Origin: Pachypanchax playfairii
Lineage: Eukaryota; Chordata; Actinopteri; Cyprinodontiformes; Aplocheilidae
DNA length: 64,000 nt
Direction of reading: 5' to 3'
Assembly (NCBI GenBank): GCA_006937955.1
Contig: SSNP01000005.1
Span: 756,907 to 820,906, forward strand
A model generated the notes under the pieces. The model saw only the letters and a list, made by a program, of their open reading frames with translations, was not told the origin of the DNA and made no database searches. Both the position numbers and the translations under genes were made by a program. This document shows, piece after piece, positions 24,001 to 36,000 of this stretch. Positions within the stretch are counted from its first letter, which is position 1; each line of letters opens with the position of its first letter.

Positions 24001-27000
24001 CAGGATCTATACCTGCAGGACCTATATGTGTAGGATCTATACGTGCAGGATCTATACCTGCAGGACCTATACCTGCAGGATCTATACCTGCAGGACCTAT
24101 ATGTGTAGGATCTATACATGCAGGATCTATACCTGCAGGACCTATATGCAGGACCTATATGTGTAGGATCTATACATGCAGGATCTATACCTGCAGGACC
24201 TATATGTGTAGGATCTATACATGCAGGATCTATACCTGCAGGACCTATATGTGTAGGATCTATACGTGCAGGATCTATACCTGCAGGACCTATACCTGCA
24301 GGATCTATACCTGCAGGACCTATATGTGTAGGATCTATACATGCAGGATCTATACCTGCAGGACCTATATGTGTAGGATCTATACATGCAGGATCTATAC
24401 CTGCAGGACCTATATGTGTAGGATCTATACGTGCAGGATCTATACCTGCAGGACCTATACCTGCAGGATCTATACCTGCAGGACCTATACCTGCAGGATC
24501 TATACCTGCAGGATCTATACCTGCAGGACCTATAACTGCAGGATCTATACCTGCAGGACCTATATGTGTAGGATCTATACATGCAGGATCTATACCTGCA
24601 GGACCTATATGTGTAGGATCTATACGTGCAGGATCTATACCTGCAGGACCTATACCTGCAGGATCTATACCTGCAGGACCTATATGTGTAGGATCTATAC
24701 ATGCAGGATCTATACCTGCAGGACCTATATGTGTAGGATCTATACGTGCAGGATCTATACCTGCAGGACCTATATGTGTAGGATCTATACCTGCAGGATC
24801 TATACCTGCAGGATCTATACCTGCAGGACCTATATGTGTAGGATCTATACATGCAGGATCTATACCTGCAGGACCTATATGTGTAGGATCTATACGTGCA
24901 GGATCTATACCTGCAGGACCTATACCTGCAGGATCTATACCTGCAGGACCTATATGTGTAGGATCTATACATGCAGGATCTATACCTGCAGGACCTATAT
25001 GTGTAGGATCTATACATGCAGGATCTATACCTGCAGGACCTATATGTGTAGGATCTATACATGCAGGATCTATACCTGCAGGACCTATATGTGTAGGATC
25101 TATACATGCAGGATCTATACCTGCAGGACCTATATGTGTAGGATCTATACATGCAGGATCTATACCTGCAGGACCTATATGTGTAGGATCTATACGTGCA
25201 GGATCTATACCTGCAGGACCTATACCTGCAGGATCTATACCTGCAGGACCTATATGTGTAGGATCTATACATGCAGGATCTATACCTGCAGGACCTATAT
25301 GTGTAGGATCTATACGTGCAGGATCTATACCTGCAGGACCTATATGTGTAGGATCTATACGTGCAGGATCTATACCTGCAGGACCTATACCTGCAGGATC
25401 TATACCTGCAGGACCTATATGTGTAGGATCTATACATGCAGGATCTATACCTGCAGGACCTATATGTGTAGGATCTATACATGCAGGATCTATACCTGCA
25501 GGACCTATATGTGTAGGATCTATACGTGCAGGATCTATACCTGCAGGACCTATACCTGCAGGATCTATACCTGCAGGACCTATATGTGTAGGATCTATAC
25601 ATGCAGGATCTATACCTGCAGGACCTATATGTGTAGGATCTATACGTGCAGGATCTATACCTGCAGGACCTATATGTGTAGGATCTATACGTGCAGGATC
25701 TATACCTGCAGGACCTATATGTGTAGGATCTATACGTGCAGGATCTATACCTGCAGGACCTATATGTGTAGGATCTATACATGCAGGATCTATACCTGCA
25801 GGATCTATACCTGCAGGACCTATATGTGTAGGATCTATACCTGCAGGACCTATATGTGTAGGATCTATACATGCAGGATCTATACCTGCAGGATCTTTAC
25901 CTGCAGGACCGATATGTGTAGGATCTATACGTGCAGGACCTATAGTAGATCGTACACGTATAGGAACATGTTGGGGGGGGGTTACATACAAGGATTTATC
26001 CTAATATACACATGCATTAATCATCATGACAAACAGATGAGCTGTTTTTTGTCCTTCCATCATCTGAACTACTTTCTGTTCTGCTGTAAAGAATCGACTC
26101 ATTCTCACAGTAAGAGGAACGACACTGGGATGGAACCAAACACCTGCACACTGAAACCAAGAACTGGTCCTAAAACTGGTTTAACAGCTGTAATTTTTTG
26201 ACATGGAAACGTTTTGGAAGATCTGAAGAGGGAATACAGACCAGTCACCCAGACCGTTGTCCCTGAGACTGTTCCGAGTTTCTCTGGTGATATCTGGGGC
26301 AGCCGGCCACGGCGTGAGACTGATGTTTCCATCCGAGGACCCTCCCATCGCCCCCGGGTTCTCCTGCGATAACGTGTTCTCGAGAAGAGAGGGTTTGTTA
26401 CCGAGTCTGGACTCTGACTCTGCTGTCCCGCTCACTGGCCCATCTCCCCCTCCGAGCTCAAGAGGCAACAAACTATCAGAGAAAAGTTATTAGTTAATGT
26501 CTGAAACTGAAAGTTTCATAAAAAGCTGATTGTTTTACCAAACTGTAAATAATTTACACATCAAACGCTACAGCAGAGGAATGGAAATAACACTAAAATA
26601 AGTGATAAACTGCAGTTTCAAGTTGAGCCACACGGCCTTGCATGGCTTTACCTGAGCTGTTGAACCTTTAGCTCGTACCTGCTGTTAGCTGTGCGCGGGG
26701 AGGTTAGCAGGTGCAGAGCAGAAGCAGCAGAGGCCATGCTGTCTGTCTGCAGGGCAGAGAGAGGAGAGACCTCTAAGCTGGTCACATGACCTCTCTGAAG
26801 CTGCAGGGTCTGTGATGCGATCTCTGGCATGTCCTGGGACAGAGCGGTGGAGGCTGAGGAGATGACGTCAGGGGAGCGGGCCCTGGTTGGCGAGGCCAAG
26901 GGGGGCAGCAGGGGAGAATCCAAGACTTGAGGGCTGTCCAGACCCAGAGGACCACTTGGAGATGCCAAAGCCTGGATATAAAGAACATGATGGTATACAG

Positions 27001-30000
27001 GAGGAAGCCATGATGAATTAGTAGAGATGGAAAGAATCTGAATGTTCAGTTTTCAGGTGAAACTTCAGGATGACCCTGAACTGATCTCTGACCTTTCCAG
27101 ATGACCTTAATGTGACCTTCTTTAAACATCTGATCACATGTCCAGCTGTTCAATGTTTCAGTACTTTTTATACAACTTGTTCTCTATCAAGGAGCTTATA
27201 TAATATCAGTAGTGATATAATGTCTCTGTAGTGTGTACATGTTATTATGTTCTCCATCATCTATCTCAGACTTGTTGTGAGGTGTTTATATTCTTTATTT
27301 TTTCTTCAGTAACTGTGTGAGTCACACTCAGAAACTCTTCAGAAAAAATGAAAATCTTTTTATGGGTATGGAGGGCGTCTTCTTACTGGTTCACCTGTAG
27401 AACTGAGTAAGGACATCCAGCCCAGGTGAGTCGTGATGAGAGGTTGGTAGGAGTGTGTGAGGGTTCTTACCTGAAGGTTCTCGAGTCCAGACAGCAGCAC
27501 TGCAGAAGCAGCTCTTGGACTGCTGGTGGAGGCAGTAAGTCCCAAACTGTTACTGCTGTTGTCTCCTCTGCTGGGACTCTGACTTACATCATCCATCGCT
27601 CTGCACATAGAAACATGTTTATCCTCAAACATGGAAACATCTCAGTCTACAGCAGCACATCAATGGACATGCAGGAAAATATGAGCAGCTGTTATCTGCA
27701 ACAACTTTAACATCAGTAGGAAACATAACGGGTCCAAGTAACGCAGTAACAGAGAGGCTGTAAATATTTAAATATATCAGCTAGAACTGATCAGAAAAAC
27801 TGATGCAGTAATACTAGTTTTAAATGTATGAATATTATTTATATAGTAAACAAACCACAGATTGATGCATGATAATCATGAGTTCACCTGTTGGTGGAAT
27901 CAGAGTTACTGCTGATGGCTGTGACGATGGTCAGACTGCTGGCGCTGCTGCCAGGAGACGCTGGTACCTACCGGATGAAGAACATGACACACACGCATGT
28001 ATTCACAATGTGAGAACAGGAAGATCAACTCTACACTAGAGTTAAAGGACCGTCAATCAAAATCTAGAAAACAATAAAATCAACATGAGTCGACTTGATA
28101 AAAGAGAAATTAAAAACTCAGTAACAAATATTAATTCCTGCTCCTGAACCAAGTATAAAAGTCTTGTACAGACTGACAGTGTTTTAGGCTCCTGCCTGTT
28201 TACTGTTGCTACCAGCACTCACTAAAAACATGGAGGAACTTACAGAATGTTATTAGAAAACAAATAAAACATTCCTGACATATAGGACGGATTTCCTGAA
28301 GCTTCACATCTTTTTTCAGACAGCTCTCTCTTTTCTTTTTCAGAGAAAATAAAACACGTCCGTACCGACGTGCTTGGTGTCATGAAGGCATCCGGAGTCA
28401 TTAACTTGGTCATTGCTCCGCTGCCAGTTCCTGAGTTAGAGAAAAAGTCTGAAGGCGTAGGAAGTGGCGGGATCTTTCTGAGGTCAGTCTGCGAGCCACT
28501 TCCAGACTCCTTGTCTGAACTCTGGTCTGTCAGATGGTCTGAAAATCCAGCTGCAAACACACAGAGTGCATCACGTTTGGAAAACAAGGTCATTAAAATG
28601 CTCCAATAGGGATGAAGAAATCATTTTACTACAATCTAACAGCTTTTCAGTCATTCTGAACTGAAAGAGTTTCTTCTGTAAAGAATATTTATTTTGTTGG
28701 TTAACATGTTTATACATCAGAAACAGCAGGAGACTCCGCCTACTAAATATTAGAAAAAACAACATCCAGCAGTAAGAAAACAACAACATGAATCAACAAA
28801 ATACAAAAATGATCTGAGGGATATTTTTATTTTTTAAATGTCCTATTTGTTTACACTGAGGGGGCGGGACTTAAATCAAGTACTGCCACCAGCCACAAGC
28901 CAAGACGTTGTATTGGTTCTGTTTTAACATCCAGGTTCTGATCTATAGTCTGATAAAATACATGTATGACCCAAAAGAAACCGTTAACTCACCAAATTCA
29001 TCTTGAGAATCAGAGTGGAGATGAAAACTTGCAGAGCTGGAACTTAAGTTAGGCTGAAACCAAATCTGAACATCCTGCAAACTCCTAAAAACACACAAAT
29101 TAGAAATATGTTATCTGACACCTTTTATAACCTCCAGGTCTAATAAAGGGTTTTAACTCAAGCAACGCTTCATAAATCTAAAAACACACCAGAGAATGAG
29201 AGTTGGTGTTAAAACATGTGTTTCCACATTCACCACAACAAACACTCCAGACCTGCGTTACCTGCACACGAAGCAAAACATGCTGGAGGAATGTTCATGT
29301 GAGTGAAACACACGACACAGAAACCATCTGAGACTTATTATTAACATGTTTATCATCCTGCAGAATGAAATGGATGAAACTAGATGATAAATAGAGGAAA
29401 CAGACTCGGTAACAGAGACCACTGCGTGACCCGGAGACTCGTACTGATCTGTACCGTCTTCCTGTGAGTCTCGTTATCTTTAGGAGGTTTAACTGATCGA
29501 CTCAACATGAACTGACAGAGAACTTACTTGGTGTGAACACAGTAGAGTTTAATCTGGATCCCAGATTTGGACTCTGTGGGTCCTTGAGTGCCCTCTGGAG
29601 GACAGAGCATTAAAAGACGTGTTAATCAGGAACAATAAGACTGTATGTTTAACATCTCATTTTACAGTGAAAGTACCTGTTGACAAGCTCTCAGTTTCTT
29701 CCTCTGCAGGTAGGACCTCAGTGTGTCGCTGCCGGCTGTGGGAGACGTCCCGGATCCCGAAGCTGAGCACAGGGTGAGTGAGCAGGAACTCGGACACAGC
29801 TGTGAAACCTGCTTTTCCTTTCTCCAGGTCTTGTCGCAGTTCCATCACATACAGAACCTGTCAGGAGACGTTATCAGCACAACATGAAGCCAGACGGAGG
29901 AGGAAGCTGTGAGATCAGAGACCTGCATCCACAGGAGACAACTTGATTTAATTTCATGCAGTGTAGCGACGTGCTAACCTTTCTCTGAACGTCTGTAAGA

Positions 30001-33000
30001 ATCAGATATTCAGCAGACAGATCCAAACTGGCCTTGAGACTCGGCAGAATCGATGAGTTCAACGGATCCGGAGAAAACCTAAGAGAAGAAAAGTTCTTAG
30101 TTTCTTTGTGTGGTGCTTCAGGTGTCTGTTATAATCATCCATAAACATCTTCACTTGGGATTTTACCCAAGGATCCAAACTGTTTATTTAACGGGTTCCA
30201 GCAGGCGTTTGTTATTTAGTCCATGTTGGAACACTTTAACTAAGAAATGAAAAGTACCATTATTTAACTTCTTGTTTCAGAGAGTCGAAGGTGAGAGAGG
30301 AAACAGTTTAATAAAATTCTGCAGTTTGTAGGTACATTTTCTGTCAGAAAGTTCTGATTTCATACATGTTGTTCTGATAGAAACAACCGAAGTCTGACAG
30401 CAGCTTCATAAGCTGTGGGTCAGACTGGAAGGTCAGTGCTGAGGAACAGGAATGATGTAAAGCTACAATAAGAAACCTGATGGTTTGTAAACAGGTCCAG
30501 GAAACAGTGCACCACATCTTCAGCTCCTGGTTCTGGTCTGCTCCGGTTATCAGAAACCGCCAGAAAGGAACCCTACAAGCAGAAAGTAGTAGAAGTGCTA
30601 AATGAGACAGCAAGGAAAAGACAAAGAAGTAGAACTGAAACGATGTGCCATCAGTGAAGGTTTTAAAGAGGACTGACTCTGGGTCCTGCCTTTTGTGGTT
30701 GTCACAAAACAGAAGGCAGGAAAGGGGACGTCCTCCATGAGGCCGCAGTTCATGGAGACACCTGGACAACAACACAAAGAAGGAAGGAAAAGGGCACAAG
30801 AGAAGAAATCAGTATGAAAAGTTAAAAACAAACTTCTACACGTCTGATCAGAACAACATGAGCTGGTTCACCTGGGCTTGTCCTGTACACCTTCTATGTA
30901 GATCTGCCAGAACTTGATGTATCCATCATGGCTGGCTGTGGCCAACACCGTCCCATCAGGAGACAACGCACCTTCACTGACTCGCTGGAGGAGTACACAT
31001 TCAACAATCAACAAAAACAAACATGTCAATGTTTATGTGCTTAAAAGTGTTAGAAAACACAGCAAATATGCAGCAAATAAAAGGTTCTTAGTTGGTTTTA
31101 TTACATTCTGCTGCCAATTAAATTCAAATCAAGACTGTCAGATAATGTTGGAGAAAGAAAATTCACTTTAAAGCACCTTAATAAATAAAATAAGGTAACT
31201 TCCCTGACCTGTGGTGGAATTAAAAGTCCTACCTGGGTGTGACCTTTGATTGTGATAAGACCATCTTTGAGTTCTGTGGCATCAACAGGCCAGCTGCTGT
31301 TATTGGCTCTCAAGACCTCCAGATCCCAAACCTCGGCCTTGAAAGGGGAAACCAGAGATAAATGTTTTATTTATCTGTGAGACAAAAACAGAATTGTAAT
31401 ATTCTGATGTTTTTTGGGAAGTTGTGAATGAACCAGAATTCTCTATGCAATCGTGGGGTTGATGTACAACTAAATATCACAACATTTTACTATGACTCAG
31501 TGTTATATTGTAAAACACAGGTACCCTGTCTTCATGCAGGAGGGCCAAAGTCTGGCTGGCATCATCCTGGTTCTCCTCACTGTCATCCTGGATGAACGGG
31601 CACCAGATGAGGCGACGGTGGGAGTTCAGCGGCGTATCTTCTGGCCGTTGGATATGAACCACCATCTGATCTCTGTGAGTAATTTGAATAAAAGAAAACT
31701 GTGGAAAATACTAAACTATGGAAATATCTACTGATCCGACCACGAAAACAGGATGAAAAAAATAATTCTTACAAAGGCCCCAAACACATTCTGGGATCAA
31801 TGGATTGATTATCTGGACCTAGAGGTACAAGGAGATAAAACGATCCCGACACATGAGCTGCTGCTAGCCCTCACACGCGCACGCGCGCACACACACTCCA
31901 CCCACAGTTTCCACATGCAGGATACAGGATTTTGCCGTCGGTGAAAGTGAGCTGCCAAACCATCAGGTTGCCCGCCTCGTCCACACAACCCAGCAGAGAC
32001 GAGTCGAGATGGGCAAAAGCCAAATCTGTGACGGCTCCCGTGAATCCCTTCAGCAGGGTCCGCTCGTTAAAATCCAAACTCAGAACCCGAATCATAGCAT
32101 GGGTGTTGGCTCCTGAGGGGAAACAAACACCTTCATTAAAACAACTTCAACTGATCTGAATGATTCTGTTCCATTAACTCGTCTCTAACGCTGACATCAC
32201 TGTTACATCGGTCCTTTCAGAAAACATGAAGTGCAGCCGGAGGGAGACCAGTAAAGAGATTATTATATAAAGTCTGAGTCATTTCTATTCTACCTGTTTA
32301 AAAATATGCTAACTGTGTGGTATTAGCGTGTTTGTTCAGATCTGTTTTATGATTATAGATATGAAGTGACGCTGCTGGGCCTCTCACCTCTGATAGCGTA
32401 GGCCAGGAAGGAGTTGGACACGGCTATCAGCCTGCCGTAATAATACTTGTGTTCCCAGTCGTACTTGGCAACAGGTTGAATCTTCACCTGAATATAAATA
32501 AAATCACAGTTAGACATGTGTATGTGTGACCTTTCAGTGAGGTTTATAATGACAAGGCAGTGAACTTGAATGATTTGTTGTCCTCACCTTGTTGCTCCCT
32601 CGGGCCTTGCTGTTGATGCTGGAGTCCTGACTCGCCACAATCTCCACACTGTTGGAGGTGATGGGGATACAGGTGCTTCCATCATCACCAGTAAGGCAGC
32701 TGAAAACACAACACATCCATTTGGTTTTATGCAAATCACAAAACCTCCACATTCTTCCAGAAACACAATTCAGATGGTGCCCTCACATCCTCTGACTCTC
32801 CTGCACACTGCTGATGTCCGTGGAGATAGGTCTGGTAGACTCCGACATGGCTGACCGCTCCGTGCTTCCCAGCAGGCCTGCTCCCAGTAAGCCGTTCAGC
32901 TCGCCATTGAAAGATAGTTTTCTCTGACCGTCATTTGACTGCTCATCTGAGGGAGAACGTGAAAACAAGTTTACTGTGAGAAACAAACAATAACACGCCT

Positions 33001-36000
33001 GCGAAGCTGTGAGCTTGTTCTGAAACAGGCTGAAGTGTGACAGAAGTCTGGACACCAGTCCACCCAGAGAGACAAGCTGAAGCCAATCCCACTTTAACAT
33101 TCCTATAGTGTCGTGGAAAATAGAATCATTTAGTGTGTCAAAATTCACATTTTCATTGTAGTTTTTACTTTGTTTTAAGCAAAGTTTTATGAAGCTGTTT
33201 TCCAAAAGAATGTGATTATTATTTTATTACTGTACAGACGAGTCAAACTGTCTGCACAGAGACAAGCAGGGAGTCATGATAATCAGAGTTATTAATGTAT
33301 ATACAAATAATCCCACAATCAGCTGAACTTCTGAATAATTCTGATATTAAGACCAAAAGAAACCAGTTCAGCAGCAGGGTAGCTAGTTCACTAAATCAGC
33401 TGGGAAATGAATCCAGTCCTACCAGAGACAAGTTCCAACAACCTGCTCTACAAACTCACTGGCCACTTTATTAGGTACACCATGCTAGTACTGGGTTGGA
33501 CCCCCTTTTTCCTTCAGAACTGTTTAATCCTTCGTGGCATAGATTCAACAAGGTGCTGGAAGCATTCCTCAGAGAGTTTGGTCCATATTGACATGATGGC
33601 ATCACACAGTTGCTGCAGATTTGTCGGCTGCACATCCATGATGTGAATCTCCCGTTCCACCACATCCCAAAGATGCTCTATTGGATTGAGATCTGGTGAC
33701 TGTGGAGGCCATTTGAGTACAGTGAACTCATTGTCATGTTCAAGAAACCAGTCCGAGATGATTCCAGCTTTATGACATGGCGCATTATCCTGCTGAAAGT
33801 AGCCATCAGAAGTTGGGTACATTGTGGTCATAAAGGGATGGACATGGTCAGCAACAATACTCAGGTAGGCTGTGGCGTTGTAACGATGCTCAATTGGTAC
33901 CAAGGGGCCCAAAGAGTGCCAAGAAAATATTCCCCACACCATTACACCACCACCACCAGCCTGAACCGTTGATACAAGGCAGGATGGATCCATGCTTTCA
34001 TGTTGTTGACGCCAAATTCTGACCCTACCATCCGAATGTCGCAGCAGAAATCGAGACTCATCAGACCAGGCAACGTTTTTCGTGTAGCCCATCTGCCTCA
34101 AAGTTGGACGTACTGTGTGTTCAGAGATGCTCTTCTGCCTACCTTGGTTGTAACGAGTGGTTATTTGAGTTACTGGTGTCTTTTTATCAGCTTGAACCAG
34201 TCTGGCCATTCTCCTCTGACCTCTGGCATCAACAAGGCATTTTCACCCACAGAACTGCCGCTCACTGGATATTTTCCCTTTTTCAGACCATTCTCTGTAA
34301 ACCCTAGAGATGGTTGTGGGTGAAAATCCCAGTAGATCAGCAGTTTCTGAAATACTCAGAACATCCTCTCTGGCACCAACAGCCATGTTCAAAGTCCCTT
34401 AAATCACCTTTCTTCCCCATTTTGATGCAGGTTTGAAATGCAGCAGATCATCTTAACCATATCTATATGCTTAAATGCATTGAGTTGCTGCCAAGTGATT
34501 GGCTGATTAGAAATTTGTGTAAACGAGCAGTTGGACAGGTGTACCTAATAGAGTGGCCAGTGAGTGTATATTAAAATTCTTAAACATACACATGATCATG
34601 CATTTATACAACAAACAGCATCTTCCTGTCAGTCTTACTGAAGATCTGACTGTGCAGATCTGGAATCATTAGAACTGAGACTGGGTTGGAATATAAAGAA
34701 TCCCCATCAAGGAAGAACTATAGAACAAATATTTAAGGATTATTATCAGAGATCACTTTCCCTTCAGGCCAAATCTAATCTTATCCCCCCAAAGAGGAAG
34801 GATTAGCAATAATGCTGGTGAAGGCTCTCAGTAATCCGGCCCAGGGTGATCCTAGTGGTTTCAACTGAGGCAGCTGGACTTTCACTTGGTTCTGAAGACG
34901 TCTCACTCCAGCTGCTTTTCTTTTGAACCCACAAGAAAAGCTCACAGTAATGTTTACGAGTGAAGATTGTTTTTAATTTTTAAATGCGTAGTTGTGTACT
35001 CCCTAAAGAACCTGAGTCGTTAAACAGTTTTGTATTTGTAAAAACAGATAAATGTTGTGTGCTGAGATGAGTCCATAATGATGGAAGCACCCAGAGGAGT
35101 GATGGACTGATGGTGGTGAAGTCCTGAAGGTAACATCTAAAACTCCTGGGACCCTCCTGTAACCCCAAACCTGTTTCAGATGTCAGGAAGTCATTTAACT
35201 TTCATTGGTTCTTGATCTTGGACTGATTTCAGTCCTGGTTCTATACCGTTACATTGAAATATGAAGAATGTTTGAAAAAACTTTTTAAAAAGCTCCTGAC
35301 TTTGTATTTTTTATTTGAATTGTTTAATTCTCATCACCTTCTCCTTTGAGCTGCTCTCTTCAGGAGTGTCCACAGCAAGTCATCTGTCCTCTGCATCTTC
35401 TTCTCTCGCACCAACCAACCTCATGTCCTCCTTTACTACATCCATGTCTCCTCTTTGGTCTTCCTCCAGACCTCCTGCCTGGCAGTTCTCACCTCAGCAT
35501 CCTTTTCCCTCCTCTGTACATGTCCAAACCATCGTAGTCTGGTCTCTCTGACTTTATCTCCAAAACATCTAACATGTGTCAAACATCTGATGAACTCATT
35601 CCTAATCCTGTCCATCCTCGTCCCTCTGATGGACTCATTCCTGATCTTGTCCATCCTTGTCCCTCCCAAAGAACCTAAACATGTTAATTTCTGCTCCGTC
35701 TAGCTGTGTCTCTTGTCCCTTCCTCTCCAAATCAGACAACGTGGCCTGTCTCACCAGTCTTGTACAAGCTGCTATTAATGTGAAGATTTTAGAACGGTTT
35801 AGAAGATGCTGACGTCAATAGAATTTAGAACAGTTTAGAACACAATAGAGTTAATGTGAGGATTTTAGAACAGTTTGGAACATTCTAATGTTTCGTGTTC
35901 TGAACGGAATCATCGTATTTAAAGTAACTCGGTTTTGACCTCCAGAAAGAGAAAAAGTTAAAGTAAAAAATACCCTGCACAACGGGATGAAGATGAAAAA

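Noticed and set aside
20919..26201. Very long open frames on both strands (up to 1,690 codons)
   Set aside because: They are translations of the 15-bp minisatellite, five residues per unit, in an EDC4 intron. Flanking true exon sequence belongs to EDC4 exon 20.
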